Part shown: piece after piece, positions 37,763 through 47,205 of the stretch | How the letters are laid out: each line of letters opens with the position of its first letter | Position numbering within the stretch: the stretch's first letter is position 1 | Assembly (NCBI GenBank): GCA_020161535.1 | Contig: JAIUNW010000002.1 | Coordinates: 372,001 to 436,000, forward strand | DNA: 64,000 nt | Direction of reading: 5' to 3' | Origin: Bacteroidota bacterium | Lineage (GTDB): Bacteria; Bacteroidota; Bacteroidia; Chitinophagales; Chitinophagaceae | Made by a program: the position numbers and the translations under genes | Notes under the pieces: generated by a model | What the model was told of the DNA's origin: nothing | Database searches by the model: none | The model's input: the letters and a program-made list of their open reading frames with translations, nothing else

Positions 37763-38344
37763 TTAAAGTGCGATATTTTTTTCTGCCATCATTTTGCGCA
37801 GGTTGATCAAACCATAACGCATGCGGCCCAGCGCGGTATTGATGCTGCAATTGGTCAATGCAGCGATCTCCTTAAAGCTGAGTTCAGCATAGTGACGCAG
37901 AATGATTACCTCGCGCTGGTCTTCCGGCAGCAGGTCAAGCATTTTGCGCACCCGATCATGGCTCTGGCGCTTCATCATTTTAACGTCAGCACCATCTTCG
38001 GTGAAGTTCAGTACTTCGAAAATGTCGCGATCGTCGCTGGTTTTAATAGCAGGTGTGCGCTTTACTTTGCGGAAATGATCTACGCAGAGGTTGTGGGCGA
38101 TGCGCATAGCCCAGGGAAGGAATTTGCCTTCTTCGGTGTAACGGCCACCGCGAAGGGTGTCAATAATTTTAATGAGTACATCCTGAAAAATATCTTCGGC
38201 GAGATATTTGTCTTTAACCATAAACTGGATGGAAGTGTACAATTTGTCCTTGTGGCGGAGAATCAGGGTCTCCAGGGCATTCATGTCACCATCAATGAAT
38301 AGATGGATCAGGTCGTTGTCGGTCTTGGTAGAGATGGATTTCAT
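37763..38344 (-). CDS. ECF-type RNA polymerase sigma factor, orphan
   Basis: A 193-residue sigma-70 family protein. Region 2: DKYLAEDIFQDVLIKIIDTL and FLPWAMRIAHNLCVDHFRKV. Region 4: LLPEDQREVIILRHYAELSF and ALTNCSINTALGRMRYGLIN. No anti-sigma gene is adjacent; both neighbours are unrelated. The upstream region has a nested inverted repeat, and the downstream side has a structured element and terminator, so control may be at RNA level or through DNA-binding (inference). Its many close relatives in Bacteroidetes are stand-alone stress or housekeeping-like ECF factors. Confidence 0.93.
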   Translation of the reverse strand: MKSISTKTDNDLIHLFIDGDMNALETLILRHKDKLYTSIQFMVKDKYLAEDIFQDVLIKIIDTLRGGRYTEEGKFLPWAMRIAHNLCVDHFRKVKRTPAIKTSDDRDIFEVLNFTEDGADVKMMKRQSHDRVRKMLDLLPEDQREVIILRHYAELSFKEIAALTNCSINTALGRMRYGLINLRKMMAEKNIAL

Positions 38345-38350
38345 AAACTT

Positions 38351-38417
38351 CTACGGTTTTTTATTGATAAAGGTTATAGGCGAAAATCAGGATATTGGAA
38401 CAACCTTTAAGCCGTAG
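38351..38417. promoter_or_regulatory. Nested inverted repeat upstream of sigma gene
   Basis: Outer arms CTACGG (38351-38356) and CCGTAG (38412-38417); inner arms AAAGGTT (38369-38375) and AACCTTT (38402-38408). It begins 7 bases upstream of the ECF sigma start codon and would lie in its leader or promoter. Confidence 0.45.
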
Positions 38418-38558
38418 GAGAAAAACGAAATCTTCTATGGTAGTTTTACGATAGCGGATTGAGCTGGTTTTTCTCTGTTGGACTTAACGGAAGACCAAGA
38501 TAATAATATTTTGATATAAACAATAATTCGTTAAAAAAAATTTTCAACCGGCCCTTCC

Positions 38559-38566
38559 TACCTTTG
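38559..38566 (+). promoter_or_regulatory. Promoter -7 box of uvrA
   Basis: TACCTTTG, an exact TAnnTTTG match, 10 bases before the uvrA ATG. The transcript leader would be only a few bases long. Confidence 0.6.
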
Positions 38567-38576
38567 TTATACTACT

Positions 38577-41372
38577 ATGAGCAAGTCGATTTCTTCTCCC
38601 CGAACCGGGGCGGCTGATATATATATCAAGGGTGCGCGGGTTCACAATCTTAAGAATGTTGATGTTTCCATTCCACGTAATAAACTGGTGGTAGTCACGG
38701 GCGTATCAGGTTCGGGCAAGAGCTCGCTCACCATCGATACGCTGTTTGCCGAAGGCCAGCGCCGGTATGCAGAAAGCCTCAGCGCTTATGCCCGCCAGTT
38801 TTTAATGCGGATGAATAAACCGGATGTAGATTATATCCACGGACTGTGCCCGGCGATCGCGATTGAGCAAAAAGTGGTTACCCGAACGCCCCGATCAACC
38901 GTCGGCAGCATGACGGAAATCTACGATTACCTCCGGTTATTATACGCAAGGGTCGGCAAGACCATCAGTCCGGTCTCCGGGCGAGTGGTGAAAAAGGACG
39001 ATGTCGCCGATGTGGTCAATGCCATCCGCGCTTTGCCCAAGGGCGATAAAATACATATCGTAGTGCCTTTCCGCCAGCACCAGAACCGTTCGGTTGAAGA
39101 GGAACTAAGTATCCTTTTGCAAAAAGGTTTTGCGCGCCTCTATGATGGTGCCATATTATCGGTCGATGACCTGCTGCAGGATATGGCCAATGGCAAAGCC
39201 TGGAAGCCATCCGCTAAAAAGCCGGTGTATCTTCTGATAGATCGACTGGTTGCCAAAGATTTTGACGAAGACGACCTGCATCGCATTGCTGATTCGGTGG
39301 GTACAGCTTTCTATGAAGGCGAAGGTGAAATAGATTTGCTGGTGAACGAAGACAAGCCCCTGCATTTCAGCAATCGTTTCGAACTCGATGGCATTGTGTT
39401 TGAAGAGCCGGTACCCAATTTGTTTTCGTTCAACAATCCTTTTGGTGCTTGTCCTACCTGCGAAGGTTTTTCGCAGGTGTTGGGCATTGATGAAGACCTG
39501 GTGATCCCCGACAAACGGTTAAGTGTATACGAAACGGCGGTGGCGCCCTGGAAGGGCGAGAAGCTCGGCTGGTGGAAAGAACAATTTATCAAAGCAGCTA
39601 AGGCCAATGGCTTTCCCATTCACAAGCCGATCATCGACTTAACCAAGGCGCAATACAAACAACTCTGGCAAGGCGCGGGGTCGGCACTCGGCATCAACGA
39701 TTTCTTCAAAGAGGTGGAGCAGAACTTATACAAAGTGCAGTACCGCGTGTTGTTGGCGCGCTATCGCGGTCGTACTACCTGCCCCGATTGCGAAGGCTAT
39801 CGCTTGCGCAAGGAAGCGCTGTATGTGAAAGTAGGTGGTAAGCATATTGGTGAACTATGCGAAATGCCTGTGCGCGATTTGCAAACCTGGTTCCAACACC
39901 TGGACTTGAGCGAATATGACCGTACGGTAGCCAAGCGGATATTGATCGAGATCGAAACCCGCATCGCTACGTTGATGGATGTGGGCCTGGGTTACCTGAC
40001 CCTATCGCGGCTCGCCAATTCGCTCAGTGGCGGCGAAAGCCAGCGCATTCAACTCACCCGCAGTTTGGGATCGAACCTCACTAATTCACTGTACATATTA
40101 GATGAGCCGTCAATCGGCTTGCATGCCCGCGATACGGCGCGATTGATTCGCGTGCTAAAAAACCTGCGTGATCTCGGCAATACGGTGGTAGTGGTGGAAC
40201 ACGATGAAGGCATGATGCGCGAAGCGGATCACATCATTGACATGGGGCCGCTGGCCAGCCACCTCGGCGGTGAAGTGGTGGCAGAAGGCGACTATGACGC
40301 CATTTTGGCCAATAAGGACAGCCTGACGGGCAAATACCTGTCCGGCAAATTGCGCATTGATCCCCCGGCCAAAATTCGTTCCTGGAAGCGATCGGTTACA
40401 GTGAAAGGTGCACGGCAGAACAACCTAAAAAACATTGATGTCGAATTTCCGCTGGGTGTGCTGACGGTGGTGAGTGGCGTGAGTGGCAGTGGTAAGACCA
40501 CTTTGGTTAAACAGATTTTGTATCCCGCGTTGATGAAGATCAAGGGCGAAGGCACGGATAAGGCGGGGTTACACCAGTCCATCGAAGGCGATATCGATTT
40601 CATCACCCAAATTGAATTGGTTGATCAAAACCCGATTGGCAAATCATCGCGCAGCAACCCGGTTACTTATATCAAAGCCTGGGACGAAATTCGGGATCTC
40701 TATGCTTCGCAACCCCTGTCAAAAATGCGTGGCTTTCAACCCAAACATTTTTCCTTCAACGTAGATGGCGGCCGTTGCGATGCCTGCAAGGGCGAGGGCG
40801 AACAAATTGTGGAAATGCAGTTTCTTGCCGATGTGCATTTGACCTGCGAAGTATGTCAAGGCAAACGTTTCAAAGAAGAAGTGCTGGAGGTAACCTACAA
40901 CGAAAAAAACATCTTTGACATATTGGAGATGAGCGTGGATGATGCGCTCGAATTTTTCAGGAATGAAAAAGATGTGGTGAATAAAATCAAAGCGCTGAGT
41001 GATGTGGGCCTGGGATATGTAAAACTGGGGCAATCGTCAGATACGCTGTCGGGTGGCGAGGCGCAGCGCGTGAAACTCGCTTCTTTTCTGGGCAAGGGGC
41101 GCGCCCAGGGCCATATTCTCTTCATCTTCGACGAACCAACTACGGGACTACATTTCAACGACATCAAAAAATTACTGACATCTTTCAATGCCTTGATTGA
41201 CCAGGGGCACTCGATTTTGGTGATTGAACACAATACGGATGTCATCAAAAGCGCCGACTGGCTGATTGACCTCGGCCCCGAAGCGGGCGATGGCGGCGGC
41301 AGCCTGGTCTTTGCCGGCAAACCCGCCGACATTATAAAGGAGAAAAAAAGTGTAACCGGGAAGAATTTGTGA
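38577..41372 (+). CDS. uvrA: Excinuclease ABC subunit A
   Basis: DNA damage sensor of nucleotide excision repair, 931 residues, full length. Two ABC modules are present: Walker A GVSGSGKSSLTIDTLFAEGQ and GVSGSGKTTLVKQ, signatures LSGGESQRIQL and LSGGEAQRVKL, Walker B LYILDEPSIGLH and FIFDEPTTGLHF. Zinc-binding cysteines are in CPTCEGF, CPDCEGYR and RCDACKGEGEQ with CEVCQGKRF. It works with UvrB and UvrC, which are not in this window. Convergent with the DUF4293 gene; a GC-rich hairpin array lies between. Confidence 0.97.
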   Translation: MSKSISSPRTGAADIYIKGARVHNLKNVDVSIPRNKLVVVTGVSGSGKSSLTIDTLFAEGQRRYAESLSAYARQFLMRMNKPDVDYIHGLCPAIAIEQKVVTRTPRSTVGSMTEIYDYLRLLYARVGKTISPVSGRVVKKDDVADVVNAIRALPKGDKIHIVVPFRQHQNRSVEEELSILLQKGFARLYDGAILSVDDLLQDMANGKAWKPSAKKPVYLLIDRLVAKDFDEDDLHRIADSVGTAFYEGEGEIDLLVNEDKPLHFSNRFELDGIVFEEPVPNLFSFNNPFGACPTCEGFSQVLGIDEDLVIPDKRLSVYETAVAPWKGEKLGWWKEQFIKAAKANGFPIHKPIIDLTKAQYKQLWQGAGSALGINDFFKEVEQNLYKVQYRVLLARYRGRTTCPDCEGYRLRKEALYVKVGGKHIGELCEMPVRDLQTWFQHLDLSEYDRTVAKRILIEIETRIATLMDVGLGYLTLSRLANSLSGGESQRIQLTRSLGSNLTNSLYILDEPSIGLHARDTARLIRVLKNLRDLGNTVVVVEHDEGMMREADHIIDMGPLASHLGGEVVAEGDYDAILANKDSLTGKYLSGKLRIDPPAKIRSWKRSVTVKGARQNNLKNIDVEFPLGVLTVVSGVSGSGKTTLVKQILYPALMKIKGEGTDKAGLHQSIEGDIDFITQIELVDQNPIGKSSRSNPVTYIKAWDEIRDLYASQPLSKMRGFQPKHFSFNVDGGRCDACKGEGEQIVEMQFLADVHLTCEVCQGKRFKEEVLEVTYNEKNIFDILEMSVDDALEFFRNEKDVVNKIKALSDVGLGYVKLGQSSDTLSGGEAQRVKLASFLGKGRAQGHILFIFDEPTTGLHFNDIKKLLTSFNALIDQGHSILVIEHNTDVIKSADWLIDLGPEAGDGGGSLVFAGKPADIIKEKKSVTGKNL

Positions 41373-41375
41373 TTT

Positions 41376-41414
41376 ACCCGTCGGGTACTACCCGACGGGT
41401 GCAACCCGACGGGT
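41376..41414. repeat. ACCCGTCGGGT array between convergent genes
   Basis: Three 11-bp units spaced 14 bp apart: ACCCGTCGGGT, then its reverse complement ACCCGACGGGT twice. Unit 1 can form a perfect hairpin with unit 2 or 3. It fills the 49-base gap between the uvrA and DUF4293 stops and may act as a two-way terminator. The motif recurs at 45694 and 52162. Confidence 0.8.
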
Positions 41415-41421
41415 AAAAAAA

Positions 41422-41847
41422 TCAGCGCAAACGGTCGAGGCTCTTGATCAGTTTTTCGTCTTTTCGCACGCCCTGGCTGGCCAGGAAAAGAAAGATCACC
41501 ATCGCGATGGGCAGCAGGCCGCCCCACTGGTAGGTGCCTTGTTGCATGGTGATCGACTTTTTGAAATTTTCCACCGACATCACCTGTAAGCCAATCACAA
41601 CCAGCGACAACAACAACCCAATCCAGGCCATTTTGTATTGGGTGGGCCGGTTCTTGAACAGAAAAATCGCTACCGTGCTCAAACAGGCGATACCAATAAT
41701 CAGCGCAAAGCTGAGCAGGCTTTCGGAAGCCAGGTAGCTACGGCGACTACCATCTGTTAACAGGGCTGAAAACAGCGGCACTTTCGCCATCGCGAAACCA
41801 CAAATAGCCGCCATCGCGAACCAAAGGGTTTGAATACGTTGAATCAT
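41422..41847 (-). CDS. DUF4293 family membrane protein
   Basis: A 141-residue protein with four membrane spans. The start MIQRIQTLWFAMAAICGFA is characteristic of the Bacteroidetes DUF4293 family (MIQRIQTLWLLLA-type start). A charged tail ends VRKDEKLIKSLDRLR. Function unknown. I use the ATG at 41847 rather than the upstream one at 41910, which would overlap glyA. It starts 19 bases after the glyA stop, so the two are probably cotranscribed. Confidence 0.88.
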   Translation of the reverse strand: MIQRIQTLWFAMAAICGFAMAKVPLFSALLTDGSRRSYLASESLLSFALIIGIACLSTVAIFLFKNRPTQYKMAWIGLLLSLVVIGLQVMSVENFKKSITMQQGTYQWGGLLPIAMVIFLFLASQGVRKDEKLIKSLDRLR

Positions 41848-41866
41848 GCTATCGTCTTTAAATGGT

Positions 41867-43147
41867 TTACCCCAGTTCAGGGTACAACGGAAACTGTTCC
41901 ATAAAGGCATTTACCTCGCCGCGCACTTTGCCAATCAGCCCTTCATCATCGGCGTTCATCAATACGCGATCAATGGCGTCGACCACAAATTCCATGTGTT
42001 GCACTTTCATGCCACGGGTGGTGATGGCCGGTACTCCCACGCGAATGCCCGAAGTAACAAAGGCCGATTTGTCGTCGAAAGGTACCATGTTTTTGTTTAG
42101 CGTGATATCGGCCTTGCCCAATACCTGTTCTGCTTTTTTACCACTGATGTCTTTGTTGCGCAGGTCGATCAGCATCAAGTGGTTATCGGTACCGTCGCTG
42201 ATGATCTTATAGCCACGGCTCACCAGCGCCGAAGACATTGCCTGGGCGTTCTCAACAATTTGCCGGGCATAAGCAGTGTATTCATCGCTCAGCAATTCAC
42301 CAAAAGCCACGGCTTTGGCGGCGATGACATGCTCCAGCGGACCGCCCTGGATGCCGGGAAACACCGCCAGGTCGAGCAGGTTGCTCATCAGGCGGGTATT
42401 GCCCTTGGGGTCTTTCAATCCGAAAGGATTTTCAAAATCCTTCTTCATCAAGATAATGCCACCGCGGGGGCCACGCAGTGTTTTATGGGTAGTAGAAGTA
42501 ACAAAATGACAATGATCAAAGGGCGAGGCCAGCAGGCCTTTGGCGATCAGTCCCGCGGGATGCGCCATATCGCACCAAACAAAAGCGCCGATTTCGTCGG
42601 CCACTTTGCGAATGCGTGCATAATCCCAATCGCGGCTATAGGCCGATGCGCCGCAGATGATCACTTTGGGTTTGTGTTCACGCGCCTGTTTTTCGAGCAT
42701 GTCATAATCAACCAGACCGGTTTCTTTGACCACACCGTAAAAAACCGGGTTATAGAGTTTTCCGCTGAAGTTCACCGCCGAGCCATGAGTAAGGTGACCA
42801 CCCATCGACAGGTCGAGCCCGAGGATGGTATCGCCCGGTTGCAGTATGGCCAGCAGCAGGGCCGCATTCGCCTGGGCGCCACTATGCGGTTGCACGTTGG
42901 CATATTCGCAGTCGAAAGCCTGCTTGATGCGGTCGATGGCCAGTTGCTCTACCTGGTCAACGATTTCACAACCACCATAATAGCGACGGCCGGGATATCC
43001 CTCCGCATACTTATTGGTCAGCACACTGCCCATGGCCTGGATCACCGGTAAAGAAGTGAAGTTTTCGGAGGCGATGAGCTCAATGCCATGCCTTTGGCGT
43101 TCCAGTTCCTTGCGTATCAGCGAAAAGACAACGGTATCTTGTTGCAT
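41867..43147 (-). CDS. glyA: Serine hydroxymethyltransferase
   Basis: PLP enzyme that converts serine and tetrahydrofolate to glycine and methylene-tetrahydrofolate, the main source of one-carbon units. It has 426 residues from the ATG at 43147 ([19 protein letters not shown]). The substrate segment [26 protein letters not shown] and the PLP lysine in [15 protein letters not shown] are all intact. Divergent from the nucleotidyltransferase gene with 41 bases between the start codons. Confidence 0.97.
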   Translation of the reverse strand: MQQDTVVFSLIRKELERQRHGIELIASENFTSLPVIQAMGSVLTNKYAEGYPGRRYYGGCEIVDQVEQLAIDRIKQAFDCEYANVQPHSGAQANAALLLAILQPGDTILGLDLSMGGHLTHGSAVNFSGKLYNPVFYGVVKETGLVDYDMLEKQAREHKPKVIICGASAYSRDWDYARIRKVADEIGAFVWCDMAHPAGLIAKGLLASPFDHCHFVTSTTHKTLRGPRGGIILMKKDFENPFGLKDPKGNTRLMSNLLDLAVFPGIQGGPLEHVIAAKAVAFGELLSDEYTAYARQIVENAQAMSSALVSRGYKIISDGTDNHLMLIDLRNKDISGKKAEQVLGKADITLNKNMVPFDDKSAFVTSGIRVGVPAITTRGMKVQHMEFVVDAIDRVLMNADDEGLIGKVRGEVNAFMEQFPLYPELG

Positions 43148-43188
43148 GCTTTGTAAAATTTGCCGCAAAAATAGGTATTTTCGGGTCG

Positions 43189-44187
43189 ATGAAAGCGATC
43201 ATTCCGGTAGCAGGTGCCGGCACCAAACTGCGTCCACACACCTACACCCAACCCAAGGCACTGATTCCGTTGGCTGGCAAAACCATCCTCAGCATACTCA
43301 TTGACCAACTCGCCGAAGCCGGTGTACAGGAGTTTATTTTTATAATCGGGTATATGGGCGACAAAATCCAGGATTTTGTGCGCGAAAAATACCCCCACCT
43401 GCAAACCCATTTTGTGCAGCAGAACGAGCGGCATGGCATCGGACACGCCATCTGGCTCACGCGCGACCTGATACGACACGACGAAATCATTATTGTATTG
43501 GGCGATAGCATCTGCGAATACGACGTAAAAGCGGTGCTGGAGAATCCCGAATCTTTGTTGGGGGTAAAAAGGGTGGATGACCCCCGCGATTTCGGGGTGG
43601 CAGAAATCAACGACGATGGGCAGATCACCCGCGTGGTGGAGAAGCCGCAGATTCCCAAGAGCAATATGGCGCTGGTGGGCATTTATAAAATCCGCGAAAC
43701 CGGCGTGATGCTGGAATGCCTTGAAGATAATATCCGCCAAAACCATACTTCTTACGGCGAATACAACCTGACCGATGCGCTGGAATGCATGATTTCGCGA
43801 GGGGCAGTGCTTCGTTCGTTCAAAGTGTTGAACTGGTTCGATTGTGGTAAGAAAGAAACCCTGCTCGAAAGCAATGCGACCCTGTTGCGAAAAATGGGGC
43901 AGTCGATTGCCGAAGACCACCAATTCGAGAACACCATCATTGTGCCTCCCGTTAGCATCGCGAAGGGGTGTGATATCGCCAACAGTATCATTGGCCCGAA
44001 TGTGGCCATCGGCGAATCGGTTACCATTACCGATTCCATCATCAAAGATTCTATCATCGGCGCTTTTTCAGATCTCAAAGACATTGTATTGACCCGCTCC
44101 CTGATTGGTACCGATGCGGGTGTACGCGGCGAGAGCCGTAGCCTTAATATTGGCGATAACACCGAAATTGATTTGGGTCGAAGGTAG
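43189..44187 (+). CDS. Sugar-phosphate nucleotidyltransferase
   Basis: A 332-residue enzyme of the RmlA/GlmU type that joins a nucleoside triphosphate to a sugar phosphate. The nucleotide-binding loop [20 protein letters not shown] and the activating Lys in [10 protein letters not shown] are present, and [11 protein letters not shown] and VEKPQIP belong to the sugar pocket. From about residue 245 short hexapeptide repeats ([20 protein letters not shown]) form a left-handed beta helix. The sugar and nucleotide cannot be decided from sequence alone; glucose-1-phosphate thymidylyl- or uridylyltransferase is most likely. Confidence 0.88.
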   Translation: MKAIIPVAGAGTKLRPHTYTQPKALIPLAGKTILSILIDQLAEAGVQEFIFIIGYMGDKIQDFVREKYPHLQTHFVQQNERHGIGHAIWLTRDLIRHDEIIIVLGDSICEYDVKAVLENPESLLGVKRVDDPRDFGVAEINDDGQITRVVEKPQIPKSNMALVGIYKIRETGVMLECLEDNIRQNHTSYGEYNLTDALECMISRGAVLRSFKVLNWFDCGKKETLLESNATLLRKMGQSIAEDHQFENTIIVPPVSIAKGCDIANSIIGPNVAIGESVTITDSIIKDSIIGAFSDLKDIVLTRSLIGTDAGVRGESRSLNIGDNTEIDLGRR

Positions 44188-44223
44188 TTTCAAAGGGTAG
44201 CGTAAAAGCTGGCGTTGATTTTT

Positions 44224-44231
44224 TACATTTG
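44224..44231 (+). promoter_or_regulatory. Promoter -7 box of nitronate monooxygenase gene
   Basis: TACATTTG, exact TAnnTTTG match, 34 bases before the TTG start codon at 44266. No TTG at the -33 distance. Confidence 0.5.
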
Positions 44232-44265
44232 ACATGGTTGATGCACACCACTTAAAACGCAGCCC

Positions 44266-45216
44266 TTGTTTGCTACCAATCGTATTACACAGCTTTTCGG
44301 AATTGATTTCCCGCTTGTACAAGCAGGCATGGTGTGGGCCAGTGGTTGGCGTTTAGCCAGCGCCGTTAGTAATGCAGGCGGATTGGGTTTGTTGGGCGCC
44401 GGCAGTATGTACCCCGATGTTTTAAAAGAGCATATTCGACGCTGTCAGGCAGCTACTGACAAACCTTTTGGCGTGAATGTTCCCTTGCTGTATCCGGCCA
44501 TCGAACAACTCATGGATATCATTGTGGAAGAAGGGGTGAAGATTGTTTTTACTTCTGCAGGCAACCCCACTACCTGGACGCGCATTTTGAAAGAAAAAAA
44601 TATCCTGGTGGTGCATGTGGTGAGCAGCAGCAAGTTTGCCCGCAAGGCCGAAGAGGCGGGTTGCGATGCGGTGGTGGCGGAAGGCTTTGAAGCCGGCGGA
44701 CACAATGGCCGGGAGGAAACCACCACCCTGGTACTGGTGCCAGCGGTTCGACGGGCCGTACAAATTCCGGTAATCGCTGCGGGTGGTATTGCAACCGGTC
44801 GACAGATGATGGCAGCCATGGTATTGGGCGCGGATGGGGTGCAAGTGGGCACCCGTTTCGTGGCCAGTGAGGAAGCAAGCTGTCATGCGCTTTTCAAAGC
44901 AGCCGTGCTAAACGCCGATGAGGGGGATACGCAACTAAGTATGAAAAAATTGGTTCCGGTGCGGTTGCTGAAAAATCCGTTTTACCAGCAGGTGGCCATG
45001 GCCGAAGCAAAAGGCGCCTCGATCGATGAATTGAAAGAACTGTTGGGACGTGCGCGGGCCAAAAAGGGTATGTTTGAAGGCGATTTGGAAAACGGCGAAC
45101 TTGAAATTGGACAGGTAAGTTGTATTGTCAAAGACTTGTTGCCTGCTACCGACATCATGCAGGGCTTTAAGAACGAATTTGCCCGGGCCGTCGCAGAGCC
45201 ATTTATCAACCGATAA
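44266..45216 (+). CDS. Nitronate monooxygenase-like FMN enzyme
   Basis: A 316-residue TIM-barrel flavoenzyme of the 2-nitropropane dioxygenase family. Start FGIDFPLVQAGMVWASGWRL, glycine-rich turn SNAGGLGLLGAG, FMN-phosphate loop VIAAGGIATGRQMMAAMVLG and AEGFEAGGHNG with the active His. FabK-type enoyl-ACP reductases share all these features, so that activity is possible. The start is TTG: the nearby ATGs at 44234 and 44241 are out of frame. The small CarboxypepD_reg gene follows 9 bases after the stop. Confidence 0.85.
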   Translation: MFATNRITQLFGIDFPLVQAGMVWASGWRLASAVSNAGGLGLLGAGSMYPDVLKEHIRRCQAATDKPFGVNVPLLYPAIEQLMDIIVEEGVKIVFTSAGNPTTWTRILKEKNILVVHVVSSSKFARKAEEAGCDAVVAEGFEAGGHNGREETTTLVLVPAVRRAVQIPVIAAGGIATGRQMMAAMVLGADGVQVGTRFVASEEASCHALFKAAVLNADEGDTQLSMKKLVPVRLLKNPFYQQVAMAEAKGASIDELKELLGRARAKKGMFEGDLENGELEIGQVSCIVKDLLPATDIMQGFKNEFARAVAEPFINR

Positions 45217-45225
45217 AATTTTTTT

Positions 45226-45636
45226 ATGAAAAGTTTTCGTTTAGGCATGACTGTTATAGCTGCGCTGCTACTGACCCTGGCAGTTCGGGCCAACCAGGGA
45301 GACTCTGCGCGGTATAAGAAAGAAGCGGTGGTACATGGCTATGTGCGCGATGCCAAAACCGGAAAGCCTCTGGCGGGCGTAACGGTATCAGCCTTGTCGG
45401 GCAAGTCAATCCTGAAATCAGGTGCCACTGATGCCGCGGGCTATTTCCAAATCCGCCAACTACCGGCAGGAAACATGTCGATCATATTTGACAAAAAAGG
45501 CTATCGCTTCATTCGCAAAGACGCCGTGAAACTTAAAACCGGCGAAATGCTCCAACTCGATGTGCGCACCCAACAAGACCTGCTGCCCGAGGACTACGAA
45601 CATGCGGGAATACGCCTGCTGGAAGGAATGTTCTGA
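45226..45636 (+). CDS. Small exported CarboxypepD_reg-like protein
   Basis: A 136-residue protein with a signal peptide (MTVIAALLLTLAVRANQ) and one carboxypeptidase-regulatory-like beta-sandwich domain (VHGYVRDAKTGKPLAGVTVS, TDAAGYFQIRQLPAGNMS). This domain usually precedes a plug or barrel; here it stands alone, ending GIRLLEGMF. Its role is unknown. Probably cotranscribed with the nitronate monooxygenase gene. Confidence 0.8.
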   Translation: MKSFRLGMTVIAALLLTLAVRANQGDSARYKKEAVVHGYVRDAKTGKPLAGVTVSALSGKSILKSGATDAAGYFQIRQLPAGNMSIIFDKKGYRFIRKDAVKLKTGEMLQLDVRTQQDLLPEDYEHAGIRLLEGMF

Positions 45637-45637
45637 A

Positions 45638-45678
45638 TGTTTAAGGTTTAAAGTTTAAGGTTTAAGGTTGCTGCCGCG
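45638..45678 (+). repeat. TTTAAGG heptamer array, copy B
   Basis: Four TTTAA(G/A)G units followed by TTGCTGCCGCG, 41 bases, starting 2 bases after the stop codon of the CarboxypepD_reg gene. It aligns with copy A at 31193 over its whole length with few changes. Confidence 0.75.
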
Positions 45679-45693
45679 TGGCGAGTTACCTTT

Positions 45694-45704
45694 ACCCGTC
45701 GGGT
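45694..45704. repeat. ACCCGTCGGGT unit
   Basis: Same 11-bp motif as in the array at 41376, followed at the 14-base period by a degenerate unit (ACGCTTGCGGG). Confidence 0.6.
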
Positions 45705-45882
45705 GGTACGCTTGCGGGCTTTGTTACTCCGGGCGCTCTGCGAGAAAAAAAATGCCTGCACGCGCTAGTGAACCTAAAACCGTATTACAAAAGAGTTTGC
45801 GGGAAACAATCATCGATCTCTCTTCACATTTTCTGCGCGAAACAAGTACCAATACAGCATCAAACCCTTCACCCGAATAAAC

Positions 45883-47205
45883 TCATCTATCTCTTCTTAA
45901 CGCGTGGAGACGCAACTCCAACCGCCTTGCCGATCTCTTCTCCAACTTAACATCAATCAAATTACATTCCCGCAAAGCGGTAACCAGCCCGCCCGGCAAA
46001 TAGGTATACAAAGAATCCGGCAGCAAACCTGGTCTAATAGCGCCTACCAACAACCCATCACCGGCAGGCGCCACAGCACTGGATTGAAAATTGACCGACT
46101 GGATGCTGATTTGCTCGTCCCGCTTCAACACAGCTTGTGAACGAACCAATGGTGAAGGTGAAAAACCAAGATTGCTGTCGATATTTCCATTGGCTTGCCA
46201 GTATCGATACACATTATTCACCCCTGATCCACTGAGCAACCATAAAAAAGCCGGTTCGGTCACCTGGTTGCGTGTTTTCTTTTCCACCTGGTTAAAAGCA
46301 TCGTCGTATTCGTAAGTGATGGCCGTGTCTATCCTGCTTTGGAAAGGCTGCAGATCAAACCTGTATTGGTTGATGGGCGCCATCAACAAGCTATCAATAT
46401 TGAAATTAAGCCAGCGCGATACCGAAGCCTTTCTGCCACTGTCGAGATAATGAACGAATTCAGCACCAGGTTGCGACCAACTAACACTGGCAAGGGCATT
46501 GGCGGATACACTGAACGGGTTGGAGGCCGTAGTTATACTATCGCGTGTGTTAATAGTAAAAACGGCATCAACATCCGTTTTGTTGAAACGCGCCGTGCCA
46601 GTCGCCGATACATACCAGGCCGTCGCTGCAGAAGTCCACTGCAAATGGGTGGACGCATCGAAATATTTCTCAAGGTCTTTGCGCGCGATGTGTTTCTTCT
46701 CGTTGAACAACAAAGCGGCAGTTTGTTGCAACAGGTCTTTGTTTTTCAAGTGTCCATTGCCCAACAACAGTAGATCACCGGCCAGCAGACAATCAATGCC
46801 CCATTTCTCGGCATGGTAAACAGGGCCATTATTGATCGCTTCAAAGCCGAGTGCAGTCAATTGCCGGATAGTACTGTCCGGTTTTTTTGCATCCAATAGC
46901 AGGTACCAGGCTTCCAGGGGCTGGTCTTTGCGGTGGAAGACGAATGCATAATCCGGGAACTTCACCAGGTCGGCGAAACTGATTTCTTTGCGGCGACTAC
47001 CCGACCAGGAAATTTTCCAGCGCGACGGCGTTTGCAGGTATTCCCATATCAATTCATTTCGGATGCGGTGTATGTCTACGACCAACACCTGGTCAACATC
47101 GGCCGGTACTTTTCGTTCGTCAAAGCTGGTGTAGAATAAAAAAAATCCGGCCGCTGTACATGCAGCGGCCAGGATCAACAAAAATATCTTGCTTCTTCGC
47201 TTCAA
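45883..47205 (-). CDS. Membrane-anchored protein of unknown function
   Basis: A 440-residue protein with an N-terminal signal or anchor (IFLLILAAACTAAGFFLFYT) and a periplasmic body with DADVDQVLVVDIHRIRNEL-like strands, WTSAATAWYVSATGTARF and VTEPAFLWLLSGSGVN. Its plan resembles the upstream 752-residue protein, so both may belong to one family. The start is TTG, directly after the upstream TAA (TAATTG), so translation is probably coupled. It is the last gene of a three-gene minus operon. Confidence 0.7.
   Translation of the reverse strand: MKRRSKIFLLILAAACTAAGFFLFYTSFDERKVPADVDQVLVVDIHRIRNELIWEYLQTPSRWKISWSGSRRKEISFADLVKFPDYAFVFHRKDQPLEAWYLLLDAKKPDSTIRQLTALGFEAINNGPVYHAEKWGIDCLLAGDLLLLGNGHLKNKDLLQQTAALLFNEKKHIARKDLEKYFDASTHLQWTSAATAWYVSATGTARFNKTDVDAVFTINTRDSITTASNPFSVSANALASVSWSQPGAEFVHYLDSGRKASVSRWLNFNIDSLLMAPINQYRFDLQPFQSRIDTAITYEYDDAFNQVEKKTRNQVTEPAFLWLLSGSGVNNVYRYWQANGNIDSNLGFSPSPLVRSQAVLKRDEQISIQSVNFQSSAVAPAGDGLLVGAIRPGLLPDSLYTYLPGGLVTALRECNLIDVKLEKRSARRLELRLHALRRDR

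Larger units (their letters stand above)
45637..45882. other. 246-base gap without a gene
   Basis: Holds a TTTAAGG array (45638-45678), then one ACCCGTCGGGT unit (45694-45704) with a degenerate second unit 14 bases later. The rest shows no structure or credible reading frame. Confidence 0.7.

Noticed and set aside
37569..37766. 65-codon plus-strand frame across the terminator
   Set aside because: It runs through an intrinsic terminator and a hairpin, with no recognisable protein features.
41376..41414. Short CRISPR-like array
   Set aside because: Units are 11 bp and palindromic with 3-base gaps, and there are no cas genes; not a CRISPR.
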